NCBI RefSeq assembly: GCF_900461555.1
Contig: NZ_UGOX01000001.1
Location: forward strand, 3,237,501-3,301,500
From: Legionella quinlivanii
Lineage (GTDB): Bacteria; Pseudomonadota; Gammaproteobacteria; Legionellales; Legionellaceae
DNA length: 64,000 nt
Direction: 5' to 3'
Made by a program: the position numbers and the translations under genes. Below the pieces are notes generated by a model. The model was not told the origin of the DNA and made no database searches. It was given only the letters and a program-made list of their open reading frames with translations. The stretch's first letter is position 1, and each line of letters opens with the position of its first letter. Positions 18,501-27,220 of the stretch are shown piece after piece.

Positions 18501-19647
18501 AAGTGCTGGAGCAAGTGTGGATGGAGTAAAGCCTGACAATGCCCTGGACAATGCAGTAAGAAAGAATCGGCTGGATCTGGTTCTTGCCTTGCTCAACCAA
18601 GGGGCAAAGGCCAGTAAACACACGGCATATTATGCCGCTACAAAAGATCCGAAGATTCTGGAAGCGATAATGGAGTATCATCCTGAGGCTGTAAAAAAAC
18701 ACACCCACAGTGGCCGCTCGGCTGTTCATGCGGCTGCAAATGGGGGCCATAACGAAAACCTGCGTTCTCTAATCTATTATGGTGGCGCACATCCTGCTGC
18801 AAGAGATGTTAATGGCATAACTCCCTTGTATCTGGCGCTTAAAAAAGCCCGTAAAGACACAGCCGAATTGTTAATGAACTATCCAGGCACCCTGTTCTGT
18901 AAACCCTATCGCGGCGATTCACTGACTAAAATGGTGAAAGAGGATGAGCCTTTACGACAGAAAATTAAGGCTGGGAGCACACAAAGCAACACCGATTGTG
19001 CATATTTCAAGCAATTTCAAAGCCAGTATAAAGAGAGTGCTAAAGAAGATATCGACTATCTGATTATTGCAATTCGAAAGAATGACTTGCCTGCTATCCG
19101 CGGCGCTTTGCTTACTTTTGATAAGATAAACGTATTTCACTCGAGCAATCTTTTTTGTACAAGCCCCCTGATGGAAGCTATACACAACCTGGCTGGAACA
19201 GAAGGCCAGGATTACGCTAAAAGATTTGAACTTGTGCAACTCCTGTTGAACACGTCAGGAATTGATATGAATAAAACCACTTCCTCTACGGAGCCGCATT
19301 TGTTTTGGGCGACCTCTATCAATGATCTGAATGTTCTTGAACTCTTTCTTAAAGAGAAGAAACTGAATCCCAATCAACAGGACAATATGGGATACACCGC
19401 TCTTCATGATGCAGTGGAACGCGGCCATCTCGAATGTGTTAAACGCCTGCTGCAAGACTCTAGAGTTGATAGCAGCATCGAGAACCATCTGGGCCAGACC
19501 GCTGCAGATCTGAAAGGATTCGGCGATTACAGGAAAGAGGATAAAATCAGGGCATGCCGCGAAGAGGTCGCCAGGCATCAGCAGGAGCATAAGCAGAAGC
19601 AGGAGCAGGAGCAGGCTTTATCAACACGCTGTGTACCAGGAGGCTAG
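15547..19647 (+). CDS. Giant ankyrin-repeat protein, probable Dot/Icm effector
   Basis: This 1366-residue protein has two ankyrin-like arrays. The N-terminal one covers about residues 40-450 and holds a tandem duplication of a ~118-residue block (220-337 and 338-446), each starting FNI-x2-LD-x-EGNNYLQL. The C-terminal one spans about 940-1340 and has clearer ankyrins such as GYTALHDAVERGHLECVKRL. Between them is a non-ankyrin region with VTGWSGHAINLIIKQDD (His691) and QTVGNCGLYSQLIALKTKY (Cys774). This may be a permuted cysteine-protease-like domain. The tail is Gln/Glu/Lys-rich and coiled. There is no signal peptide. A second ATG at 15559 has GGAAAG upstream and may be the real start. Confidence 0.85.
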   Translation: MESNMKSEKLLEILNKVQNPFEILTVLSQENFSVNERTEEGDSIFHLLLLSRHVKEYNFYQFLEQLISAGGNPNIVDQKGRSFLTCYLEIGSTFSDDTLKHLLESECLDIQQKVGSDGYSLFELVCNSSSYSVRDLYKVLLRHPKFDPNQRTSKHNSVLLHLICELKLSNVQQLEAIVTNTKTDINVQNPEGKTALACILSDDSYKNVDLINQFIKHPTFNINMLDNEGNNYLQLTILHCNMKADAIAKLLVQSGINVTHRNNEGNSVFDLIIENKAGRSEYANTLLLLEILKLHPSSLLESYRNGKTILAELIKSRNYSVQSELNTLLELCINLPAFNIKTLDSEGNNYLQLVVRYHNNPQDAARQLIQKGIDLAHKNSEGKTVFDLIKLKVRRTEFIIEILKLQPSALHAEYHNGESILGRLLRKRNNVVRAEFPVLLELCKGLPDSSEFIKKLIIDCINDFQNFRISTDEMDILFDGLLRAKIDIDIEYLLVMTTIVSSDIRKQDIANYLKKIRADFDFNQIFRYIERLTKEGSIERQRGLQIFELLGIPIDCFDSTALAWEEQFLRSKRADTFETDTTMFGHLFSLNGSIPANNKLKKLTGSFSHETTPFMVHLMNAYVSHCESSGAHHEQLEAIRQVRNMTVKAMRYFFAATPFLGYSPKADNFTDSILSDIQSGGVEIVTGWSGHAINLIIKQDDLYRNNAGGCSTDATTEAYKITRPDQLTDTVFRRLYQQNNRKENKTYIQQNLHEILGLEFNQGHGEDFQTVGNCGLYSQLIALKTKYRLFLPPEIANRIYEDSIEFFEQFFLKEYLSCHAKNAALPHILMRLINQKLLVENKLELIGTLIKEHFTSASSQDILQTEFMIKRWLLIINGESTQKFDEQLQALSIILDPGSNRRRQILDRFLKNQITADDLDEIKSWSSEEQTFQGYHLLHIAVLNDNISLASSLLGLFPKAVNLKNWFDDEPLCLVKSVKMINLLVSAGASVDGVKPDNALDNAVRKNRLDLVLALLNQGAKASKHTAYYAATKDPKILEAIMEYHPEAVKKHTHSGRSAVHAAANGGHNENLRSLIYYGGAHPAARDVNGITPLYLALKKARKDTAELLMNYPGTLFCKPYRGDSLTKMVKEDEPLRQKIKAGSTQSNTDCAYFKQFQSQYKESAKEDIDYLIIAIRKNDLPAIRGALLTFDKINVFHSSNLFCTSPLMEAIHNLAGTEGQDYAKRFELVQLLLNTSGIDMNKTTSSTEPHLFWATSINDLNVLELFLKEKKLNPNQQDNMGYTALHDAVERGHLECVKRLLQDSRVDSSIENHLGQTAADLKGFGDYRKEDKIRACREEVARHQQEHKQKQEQEQALSTRCVPGG

Positions 19648-19689
19648 GGGAATTGTCTTTTTGTAAGGATCTTAAAATTACTCTGGCTA

Positions 19690-20166
19690 TCACCTCCCTG
19701 GTTTATAAAATGAGCCCAATTGATTTATCATTGCTGCTTTATTAGAAACATCCAAAGCATCCATCCAGGGCATGTAGTTATTACTTGTATCTAAATAAGT
19801 AACTGCTCTTTGCCCCATAAACGCTTTTAATTCTTTCAATAAATTTGAGCCAATCCCCTTAAATCGATGTACAGGATTTACAAACAGGCAATTTATGAAT
19901 ACTTCCGATTCAAAATCTGTAAATAAGGCAATGCCCACAATGCTATTTTTTATTCTGGCGATGATCGCATATTTGTAATTCTCTGGTTCTAACACATAAT
20001 CGGCCAAGTCTCTGCCAGTTATTAAAATTCGATTAGCCTTGATGAAAGCAGCTGTTTCATTAAAATCTTCAATGCGAAACAAAGAGTAACTCACTCTTGC
20101 CTTGTAATTCAAATACGTGTCATCAAAAAACATAGATGAAAAATTAACTATCCAAATGGCATGCAT
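19690..20166 (-). CDS. GNAT-family N-acetyltransferase
   Basis: This 158-residue protein has the GNAT acetyl-CoA-binding motif. FINCLFVNPVHRFKGIGSNL lies at about residues 89-108, with the R/Q-x-x-G-x-G/A loop as HRFKGIG. It ends in a YLDTSNNYMPWMDAL segment. The substrate cannot be inferred. The Shine-Dalgarno before the first ATG is poor, and Met12 is an alternative start. It lies downstream of and converges on the ankyrin gene, and a short orphan lies behind it. Confidence 0.75.
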   Translation of the reverse strand: MHAIWIVNFSSMFFDDTYLNYKARVSYSLFRIEDFNETAAFIKANRILITGRDLADYVLEPENYKYAIIARIKNSIVGIALFTDFESEVFINCLFVNPVHRFKGIGSNLLKELKAFMGQRAVTYLDTSNNYMPWMDALDVSNKAAMINQLGSFYKPGR

Positions 20167-20228
20167 TTAAACCCATAGCACTCCAAATGTACAGAGCAAG
20201 CAGTTTAAAAACTTGTTCATTTACCCTA

Positions 20229-20933
20229 CTAATTGAGCTGATTGCCAGTTTGATCAGGAGATAAATCATCCTTTTTTTCCTCTATTTTGCGATCGGGTGA
20301 TAGCATTTTAAGGACAAATTCATTAAAAAAAGCAAGAGCACGGGTTTCTTGTTCGGACCTTTGTACAGGCCAATGAGTTCTGGAATTAAGGAATTGTTTT
20401 TCGATGTCATGCGCAACGAGGCTGGCGGGCAATGTCCTGGCGGGTACTGAACCGCGGGTTCCTTTAAGGATACAGGCATAAGAATAGTTAACCATATCCA
20501 AATCCATTTTCTGAGGACAAGGCCATGCTTCAGGGATTATCCTGTCTTCAGATTTTTTTTCATAAGAAGGAAAGCCATATTTAACTCGTAAACTATTAAT
20601 TAAATTAAAGCACTCAACAAAAGACGCTTTCGGAGGGATTTTTCTAAAACGTTCGGCGTATTTTTCATCGACAACATAGTAATACTCCTCCGTTTCTTTG
20701 AAGTAATCTTTCGCAGTTTCTGGTGGATAAGGCACCGAGGTCACGCCATCAAATTGACTATCATAACGCGTTAATTCTTTTAATTTTAATATTTCCGAGG
20801 ACTTGAGAGCAGTAATTAATTCTTTTTCATAACTGGCATAATTTGCCAATAGATTCTGGCATTGTTTTAAATCGCCTTCAGAAACTGCTTTTTTAAATTC
20901 CGTTAGCACAGAGTGTTCCATTTTCGCTTTCAT
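20229..20933 (-). CDS. Orphan protein, candidate effector
   Basis: The function of this 234-residue protein is unknown. AAGGAC lies 7 nt before the ATG. The sequence is soluble and helical, without signal peptide or membrane segment. FKKAVSEGDLKQCQNLLANY near the N-terminus resembles a single ankyrin-like or helical-hairpin start. A tyrosine-rich patch, TEEYYYVVDEKYAERF, follows at about residues 79-94. The C-terminus (RKIEEKKDDLSPDQTGNQLN) is charged with a Glu/Asp cluster, as in some Dot/Icm substrates. The 311-bp gap to the next gene (20934-21244) holds nothing I can identify besides promoter-like AT-rich DNA. Confidence 0.65.
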   Translation of the reverse strand: MKAKMEHSVLTEFKKAVSEGDLKQCQNLLANYASYEKELITALKSSEILKLKELTRYDSQFDGVTSVPYPPETAKDYFKETEEYYYVVDEKYAERFRKIPPKASFVECFNLINSLRVKYGFPSYEKKSEDRIIPEAWPCPQKMDLDMVNYSYACILKGTRGSVPARTLPASLVAHDIEKQFLNSRTHWPVQRSEQETRALAFFNEFVLKMLSPDRKIEEKKDDLSPDQTGNQLN

Positions 20934-21244
20934 TAGTTGTCCTTTCGCAATAGATAGTCAAACTTGAGATGACGTTGTATCAATTTGAATGGATTTTCTT
21001 ATACAGGAAACAGATTGTCAAAATTCTGTTAACAGGATTATTTAACTGCCAGGTATTCGCAGAGTGAACGAGGCACCTTTTTTTCACCTTCGCGGAAATT
21101 GGCCCTTCACTGTTTCGACACGCTGGTTCATTCATGGGGTTTCGTAACTTGACGAGTTATGGACTAATACCACATCATACAGAATCATGATCAAGGAATG
21201 ACATCGTAATACTATAAAACACTGCAATTGACAGGAGGTCAGAG

Positions 21245-22039
21245 ATGTATTCTTTTTGGAAAAGCCGGTTCATCGATAAGCAATATGAACATGATGTGGA
21301 ATTTTTCCTCGTCAATAATGTACCTTGCACAAGAGAGAATTGTACTTCTTTAGTTAACAAATTATCACGCGCTAATGACAGGGTCGAGCTGGCAAAAAAG
21401 AAAATTGTCAAAGAGTCCGCAAATGCAACTGACAAATACACTTTTAGTCTTAATATCTCAAGTAACTTAATCAATAAAACGCTGAACAGCCAGCAGTATC
21501 CGGAATTAATCAGGCTGACTTTGGAAGCATTAGACAGTGGACTTAACGCAGAACTGGATTATGGTGATCATTTTGAACAGTTTAATTCTCATATCAAGGC
21601 ATTTTATGACTTTTCAGTAAGTCATCAGCTAGAGAAAGACAGTGTACTTTCCGATGAAATCAAAACGTTTGTGGTGGCCTATTGCTGCCTGCAGGCTGAC
21701 AATATGGTCTTTACACTCTCAAGGGCACTCTCAAAGGAAGAGGCAGTTCGCTTCCAGGAATATGGCGATCGATGCTTTCCCCGATTGTGTTCAACCCGTT
21801 CTTTTGAAAAAGAAGTGTGCAATCTGGATGACGCAAAGGACTTTGCTGATTTCCTTTTGCAGGAAATTCCTTTGTGGCGAAAAAACATTGAAACCAATAA
21901 GTGTTTAATACCAGACGCGGCAAGGAATGCGTTGACGACCGCGAATGACATGGAGAAGTTGGCAAAAAAATATTCAGTGATATTTTCTGAACAGCTGAGG
22001 ATTGAAGAGACGCGTAATGAAGGTCTAATCCTCGGTTGA
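21245..22039 (+). CDS. Orphan protein with a consensus ribosome-binding site, candidate effector
   Basis: This 264-residue protein is not recognised. AGGAGGT at 21233-21239 is a textbook Shine-Dalgarno for the ATG at 21245. The protein is helical and soluble, with eight cysteines and no export signal. FVVAYCCLQADNMVFTLSRA suggests a buried helix in the middle. The tail SEQLRIEETRNEGLILG has the glutamate cluster near the end that Dot/Icm E-block substrates show. It is at the right edge of the accessory block and converges on the ydjC-like gene. Confidence 0.65.
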   Translation: MYSFWKSRFIDKQYEHDVEFFLVNNVPCTRENCTSLVNKLSRANDRVELAKKKIVKESANATDKYTFSLNISSNLINKTLNSQQYPELIRLTLEALDSGLNAELDYGDHFEQFNSHIKAFYDFSVSHQLEKDSVLSDEIKTFVVAYCCLQADNMVFTLSRALSKEEAVRFQEYGDRCFPRLCSTRSFEKEVCNLDDAKDFADFLLQEIPLWRKNIETNKCLIPDAARNALTTANDMEKLAKKYSVIFSEQLRIEETRNEGLILG

Positions 22040-22075
22040 CAAACTAAGGCAGAGCTCCTCCTTTCCCGAGCACTT

Positions 22076-22912
22076 TTAGCGAGGGGCTTGTCTTCTTTTC
22101 AGGCTGCACTGCGCTGCCTGCAAATCGTTTAGAAACTCATTACTCATCAAATAATTGAATTCATGAATACGTGATAGATGCAAAGGATCTTCTGGATCAG
22201 TAGAAACCATTCCCGGATGACACATAATTAGGCCCTGACAAGCGCTTTGACGTAAAAACTGTTGGAAATAATGTCGGTAATGTGCGGCTTTGGAAAAGTT
22301 ATAACTGCCCGAAAAACTGGTATGAGTCGCAATGTTTTGAATTTGTAATTGCCTGTAAAAATACCGTCCGCCTAATAAAGCAATCAATTGCTGTTTAATA
22401 AACCGTGGGCTAGTGAACGCATTCTGCCAGTTCACATTGCTGTGACGGCAATAACTGGATAGTTTTCTTTTGCTATAGACTGCAAACAGGGGATCCCTCA
22501 CTTGCGGCAATTGCTGACAGTGCTGATGACCATCAATAAAATCGGGCAACCTTCCTACGGTTTCAATAAAGCAATCTAACTGGGCATTGATTTCAGCCTG
22601 CACGCTGTTAATATCAAGCGTTCTCGTATAGCTCTGGATAAGAAGCCAGCCCAAGCCCTTAAAATCAAGGCCATATCGACGGCGCCATGCCTGACTTAAG
22701 GCGTAACCAAAGCTAAGATTCAAATGCAGACCCAGATACATTTCATTGCAGTTCTGCGTTAAAGAAACCGCAGAATCCCGCCAGTGCCGGGAATTCACCA
22801 GACAACTAATGACGTTGATTCTTCCGCCTGCAGCTAATTGTCTAATCCCTTCGGAAATAGCCGCATTTTGTCCATAATCATCTGCACATAAGAGTATTTC
22901 CCTAAAACCCAT
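22076..22912 (-). CDS. YdjC/ChbG/HpnK-family carbohydrate deacetylase
   Basis: The 278-residue protein belongs to the YdjC-like family of metal-dependent deacetylases acting on N-acetylated sugars or glycolipids. Metal-ligand motifs are ILLCADDYGQNAAISEGI (Asp-Asp), YLGLHLNLSFG (His) and DFIDGHQHCQQLP (His). Members near lipid-carrier glycosyltransferases include HpnK, which acts in hopanoid synthesis. The start overlaps the end of the GT2 gene by 11 bp, so the two are translationally coupled. It is the last gene of a four-gene leftward operon that probably modifies an envelope glycan or glycolipid. Confidence 0.85.
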   Translation of the reverse strand: MGFREILLCADDYGQNAAISEGIRQLAAGGRINVISCLVNSRHWRDSAVSLTQNCNEMYLGLHLNLSFGYALSQAWRRRYGLDFKGLGWLLIQSYTRTLDINSVQAEINAQLDCFIETVGRLPDFIDGHQHCQQLPQVRDPLFAVYSKRKLSSYCRHSNVNWQNAFTSPRFIKQQLIALLGGRYFYRQLQIQNIATHTSFSGSYNFSKAAHYRHYFQQFLRQSACQGLIMCHPGMVSTDPEDPLHLSRIHEFNYLMSNEFLNDLQAAQCSLKRRQAPR

Positions 22913-23858
22913 GCTCGATGGTCTCCTGGGTTATTTCCTGTTTGATGTAATAAAGCGGCCGATTTTTAGTTTCCACCAAAATGCGGCTGATGTATTCGGA
23001 AATTATTGCCAGAAACAGGAATAATACGGAAAACAAAATCGATATAAAGAAAAGAATAGAAACAAGCCCTTCGCTGCCGGAAGGGTTGAATAATTTGCCT
23101 ATTAATGTGAATCCGGCATAACTCATCATGGCCAGACTAATCAGAAAAGATAAAACCGACATGGCACGCAAGGGGCGAGCAGAGAAGGAAATAATAGAGT
23201 CTAAGGACAAATTGATTAATTTCTTTAAGTTGTATTTACTGCTTCCTCCCTGTCGCGGTGGACAGTGGAAAGGAATCGTTGCTGTTTTAAATCCGACATA
23301 GGCAAACAGCATGAGTAAGTGGCGATTACTTTCCTTCATTTTTTTTAGCGAGTCGACCACTTTACGGCTTAGCAGGCGAAAATTTCCGGTGTCCTCCTGC
23401 ATATCAAAACCGGTCATTTTGCTGGTGAGCCGATAAAATATTTTCGCCAGAAAACGCTTTAACCGAGGCTCATGCGCCCGATTGACGCGCCGGGCACAGA
23501 CGACATCGTAACCTTCAGCTGCTTTCGCCATCATCTCCGGTATCAGCTCAGGTGGATGCTGGAGATCCGTATCCATTAAAATTACATAATCGCCACTGGC
23601 ATGATCCAGGCCGGCTGTAGAAGCAATTTCATGCCCATAATTACGCGAAAAAGCCAGAAGACGTATATTTTTATTGCTTTTGATAAAGGGGGTGCAGCAG
23701 GCCAAACTGCGATCAGTAGACCCATCGTCCACCAGAATGACTTCATAATCTGTAAAATGGCATTGCAGCACGGCCAGCGTTTTTTTAAGGAAACTCTCAA
23801 TGATTGCTTCTTCATTGTACATGGGGGCAATCACAGAAATTTTGTTATGAAAAATCAT
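22902..23858 (-). CDS. GT2 glycosyltransferase (polyisoprenyl-phosphate sugar transferase type)
   Basis: This 318-residue protein is of the GtrB/ArnC/DPM1 type. It begins with the Rossmann strand KISVIAPMYNEEAIIESFLK, carries EVILVDDGSTDRSLACC and the DxD-like ILMDTDLQHPPELIPEM, and ends with two long hydrophobic helices in the last ~80 residues. Such enzymes load a sugar from a nucleotide donor onto polyprenyl phosphate on the cytoplasmic face. The product would feed the two GT-C-like proteins encoded just upstream. The gene starts 20 bp after the previous one and overlaps the deacetylase. Confidence 0.9.
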   Translation of the reverse strand: MIFHNKISVIAPMYNEEAIIESFLKKTLAVLQCHFTDYEVILVDDGSTDRSLACCTPFIKSNKNIRLLAFSRNYGHEIASTAGLDHASGDYVILMDTDLQHPPELIPEMMAKAAEGYDVVCARRVNRAHEPRLKRFLAKIFYRLTSKMTGFDMQEDTGNFRLLSRKVVDSLKKMKESNRHLLMLFAYVGFKTATIPFHCPPRQGGSSKYNLKKLINLSLDSIISFSARPLRAMSVLSFLISLAMMSYAGFTLIGKLFNPSGSEGLVSILFFISILFSVLFLFLAIISEYISRILVETKNRPLYYIKQEITQETIEHGF

Positions 23859-23878
23859 AGTACTAACAGCCGTTGACT

Positions 23879-25468
23879 CTATGCCAAATCAACCCAGAGT
23901 GACTTTATGATGGTCAGCGCAATTTGTGATTGCGCCTCATCCCCTTGTGTTTGCCATAATACTCCAAGATAGACAAAGCAAACAAGGCTGGCCACAGCCC
24001 CGGAAAAAAGAACAGGATGATGGTTTTCCGCCTTTTTTTCAGGACGGACTAAAAGAAATAAAACCAACATCATGGCGATTAATAATGCAGCCATCAAAAC
24101 AACGCCTGAAATGCTCTGGGGCAGCCAATGAAAAAATGAGAATACCGACAGAGGAAAATACCCTTCCCTGAACATTGGAAATACCAGATCAAACAGAGCG
24201 TTATTGATAAAATCAGGAATATAATCAATAAAACTCAGTAAACCAGTAACGAACATGGAGATGACGCACAAGCCGCTGGCAACCCCCAGAGAGAACCATC
24301 TTTGTCTGTCTCTTACATATTGCAGCAACTGGGCAATCGGCAATAGCATAAAGATCACCAGCGGGGTGATATGACGCGGTCCCGTAGACCATCCCCAGCC
24401 CTCGTAAGAAAAAGACGCCGTAAAGTAGCTATAGCTAAGGAATGTAATGATGGTGAACCAAAAAACAGCACGGTCATTAGCAGATACTAACTTGATTTTT
24501 TTCCATTGAAGATAAAGACCCGGGAATGCCAGAAGAAGAAACGGTGCCAAAACAAATAATCCGCGCAGAGGCGAAAAGAAAGAATTCAGGAGAGCCTCGC
24601 CATTCGGGAGGAAAACGCCGCCCACACCGCTGCCATGCACCGAGCGATAAGCCGGCTCGACAATGTGGCTATAGCCGCTCTCGAATGGACTGCCAAAGCA
24701 CAACCAGTGATAAGTCATTAACATCGCCAAGAATGGAGCAGCCCCAAAACTTACCCGCACTGCGATGTGAAACAATTTATAGAAACCTTCCTTTACTGTA
24801 TCCATACTCGTCAGACAACTGAGCGCTGCATAAAACAAAATCGCCACCAGACCAAAGCCGGCAGGATACTCCGCCATCAGCGCCGCCCCGCCAGCCATCC
24901 CTGCAATCAGAACCCCTTTAAGTGACCAGTCATTGCGCAAATGACGCCATAACACGTAAAAAGCCAGGAAAAGCAGATTAGCTGCCGTTTGATGGCTCAT
25001 GAATTGTAAGGAGTAACTAAAGGCCAGTGTTCCCAAGGCATAAGTCGCCACCACCGCGCTGGCCACAGACGCAGACACATATGCTCTAAGAAAGCGGTTA
25101 AGTAAAATCAGGATACCAAGGGTTGGCAAAATAGTAACAAACAAACGAGCCCAATAAACGAGCACCGAGAAATCCATCTCCTGCTCTGCAAAACAGGTTT
25201 TTTTCAACACTTCATAGACAGGAACCGCAGCGAGTCCTAACAAAGGCGCCTTGGTTGAATAATAATGGCCATTATGAAAAGACAAATCCCCTATCGTTCC
25301 ATATTGCTTAATCACTTCGTTGATGCTCAACTGATGATGATCCACAATGGCAATGGTTTCGGCGAGACGGGAAATCTCATTAGGCGGAGCCCATTTGGGT
25401 AAATAAGGAAATGCAAAGAGATACAGCCCGCAAACAAAAACAAACAACATCCGAATTGGTAACGACAT
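23879..25468 (-). CDS. Polytopic membrane protein, GT-C/PMT-like, paralog 2
   Basis: This 529-residue inner-membrane protein has about 12 hydrophobic segments. After TM1 comes a long periplasmic loop (KWAPPNEISRLAETIAIVDH, HNGHYYSTKAPLLGLAAVPV) with acidic residues, as in PMT/ArnT-like glycosyltransferases. WGWSTGPRHITPLVIFMLLP is a later signature. It is clearly paralogous to the neighbouring 540-residue protein along its whole length. It starts ATG at 25468 with AGGAAG upstream and is second in the operon. Sugar transfer from a lipid-linked donor is inferred from topology and neighbours. Confidence 0.75.
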   Translation of the reverse strand: MSLPIRMLFVFVCGLYLFAFPYLPKWAPPNEISRLAETIAIVDHHQLSINEVIKQYGTIGDLSFHNGHYYSTKAPLLGLAAVPVYEVLKKTCFAEQEMDFSVLVYWARLFVTILPTLGILILLNRFLRAYVSASVASAVVATYALGTLAFSYSLQFMSHQTAANLLFLAFYVLWRHLRNDWSLKGVLIAGMAGGAALMAEYPAGFGLVAILFYAALSCLTSMDTVKEGFYKLFHIAVRVSFGAAPFLAMLMTYHWLCFGSPFESGYSHIVEPAYRSVHGSGVGGVFLPNGEALLNSFFSPLRGLFVLAPFLLLAFPGLYLQWKKIKLVSANDRAVFWFTIITFLSYSYFTASFSYEGWGWSTGPRHITPLVIFMLLPIAQLLQYVRDRQRWFSLGVASGLCVISMFVTGLLSFIDYIPDFINNALFDLVFPMFREGYFPLSVFSFFHWLPQSISGVVLMAALLIAMMLVLFLLVRPEKKAENHHPVLFSGAVASLVCFVYLGVLWQTQGDEAQSQIALTIIKSLWVDLA

Positions 25469-25501
25469 TCATTCTTCCTGATAATGCTTAGGTTCTGCTA
25501 A

Positions 25502-27124
25502 CTATTTAGCCCACAAGGTGCTGATATAATATACCATTTTTTGGTTTTCCTCCTTATTAAACTGGAATAGCCAGAGTCCTGAAAAATATAGTAATCCAAG
25601 CAAGCTAATGCTCATTATTGCCTTTTTAAAATTAATCGCAGATCCGCTCAAAAAGCGGCGAACAACCAGGCAGGCGGCGAGAGCCAGTAAGAAAAACAAT
25701 AAAACACCAGATAAGGGATTGGGTAAAATTCCGGTCCAGTCAAGCACATTGGGCGGCAGATAGCCGCTGGTAAACAAGGGAATAACCAAGCCAAATAAAG
25801 CGTTATCTCCAACTAAAGGGATGTAATTGACAAAACTTAGCATTCCGACATTCAGAATCGACAGAGCGCATAACGCAATGGCTATTGTGAATGATAGAGA
25901 GCTTTCCTGCCGTAAATGCTCTAAACAGAGCGCAACCGGCAATACTAGAAATACAACCAGTGGCGTTAGATGACGCGGCCCTGTAGCCATTTGCCAGGAT
26001 TCATAAGAAAAAGAGGAGGTGAAATAGGTATACAAACCTAATAACAGGACAGTAAATCCTAATAAAGCCTGCTCTTTTGTACCATTCACTTGCCGTCTTA
26101 AAACCTGGATTCCCGGAATTGCCAGCAAAAGAAAAGGCGATAGAGTGAACAATCCACAAAGAGGCGAAAAAAATGATCCTGCAAAGGCGGTCAAGTCGGG
26201 CAATTTGATTCCCAAAAAACCGCCCCTGTGAAATTCTCGAGATGCGATATCAATAAGATGCTGATATCCAGAGTCAAGCGGGCCGGCAAAACATATCGCG
26301 TGATAGCTCATTAGGCCCGCCAGGAATGGTAAGGAGCCAATCGCTATAAAGCCAAGCCTTTTTAATACGTCCCTCCAGCAGAAATCAGTTGCCTTGTGGC
26401 GGGCGAATGTTAAAAAAGCAGCGATTCCCAAAATACCCAACACGCTTGTATATTCGGTCATCAGCGCCGCACCGCAAGCGCCGCCACCCCACAGTAAAGC
26501 CTTCATTGAGCCCGAGCGCAAATGATACCAGACGCTGTAGAACGCCAGAAAAAGAAACGTCGCAGCCAATTGATGGCTCATAAACAACAGGGAATAACTA
26601 AATGCGAGAGAACCCAAGGCATACGTAGTGACTACTCCGTCTGCGATAGCAGCCGATACATAATGCAATAGAAAACGTCTCAGCAGCAGTATCAATCCTA
26701 AGGTAGGTAAAAGTGTTACAAAAACTCGGGCCCAGTATACCAGTGTCACTTCATCATCGCCGGGGCTAATGACTTTGAGAGCCCCGTAAACAGGAACCGC
26801 TGCCAGTGATAAGAATGGCGCCTTACTCGGATAATAAAGTCCCTTATAAAAAGACAAATCGCCAAGCATCCCGTGCGTTTCAAGGACTTCATTAACACTT
26901 AGCTTGTGATTATCCACAATCGCAATCGTTTGCCAGAGCCGGCATAATTCATTGGGGGAGCGCATATTGGGATGATAGGAAAAGGGCAGGAAGTAAAGCA
27001 GGACAATAAAAAAATACAGAACGCTAAATCCTGTCAGTCCTGATTCTTGTAGCAAGGCACTATCCACATGCTTCTCAAACGACCTCAATGGTTCTGCAAT
27101 CAAATCCGGTGAACAACTCATCAA
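25502..27124 (-). CDS. Polytopic membrane protein, GT-C/PMT-like, paralog 1
   Basis: This 540-residue paralog of the 23879-25468 product is aligned with it from the first loop (SPNELCRLWQTIAIVDNHKL, FYKGLYYPSKAPFLSLAAVP) to WQMATGPRHLTPLVVFLVLP. It has an extra ~40-residue polar N-terminal stretch before TM1. It opens the four-gene leftward operon, with 33 bp to the next gene. The tandem pair looks like a gene duplication with divergence, perhaps for acceptor specificity. A 96-bp gap separates it from the propeller protein upstream. Confidence 0.75.
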   Translation of the reverse strand: MMSCSPDLIAEPLRSFEKHVDSALLQESGLTGFSVLYFFIVLLYFLPFSYHPNMRSPNELCRLWQTIAIVDNHKLSVNEVLETHGMLGDLSFYKGLYYPSKAPFLSLAAVPVYGALKVISPGDDEVTLVYWARVFVTLLPTLGLILLLRRFLLHYVSAAIADGVVTTYALGSLAFSYSLLFMSHQLAATFLFLAFYSVWYHLRSGSMKALLWGGGACGAALMTEYTSVLGILGIAAFLTFARHKATDFCWRDVLKRLGFIAIGSLPFLAGLMSYHAICFAGPLDSGYQHLIDIASREFHRGGFLGIKLPDLTAFAGSFFSPLCGLFTLSPFLLLAIPGIQVLRRQVNGTKEQALLGFTVLLLGLYTYFTSSFSYESWQMATGPRHLTPLVVFLVLPVALCLEHLRQESSLSFTIAIALCALSILNVGMLSFVNYIPLVGDNALFGLVIPLFTSGYLPPNVLDWTGILPNPLSGVLLFFLLALAACLVVRRFLSGSAINFKKAIMSISLLGLLYFSGLWLFQFNKEENQKMVYYISTLWAK

Positions 27125-27220
27125 CTACTTTCCTGCACAGAATAGCCTTTAGCCCAGCCTGGTGCGCATCCAGGGTTTTGCGGGTTTATTCCGCAGAACC
27201 CTGTGGTCCCGTCACTGCCA

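Noticed and set aside
20934-21244. A missed small gene or ncRNA in this 311-bp gap
   Set aside because: No ORF with a plausible start and no strong hairpin or terminator could be seen.
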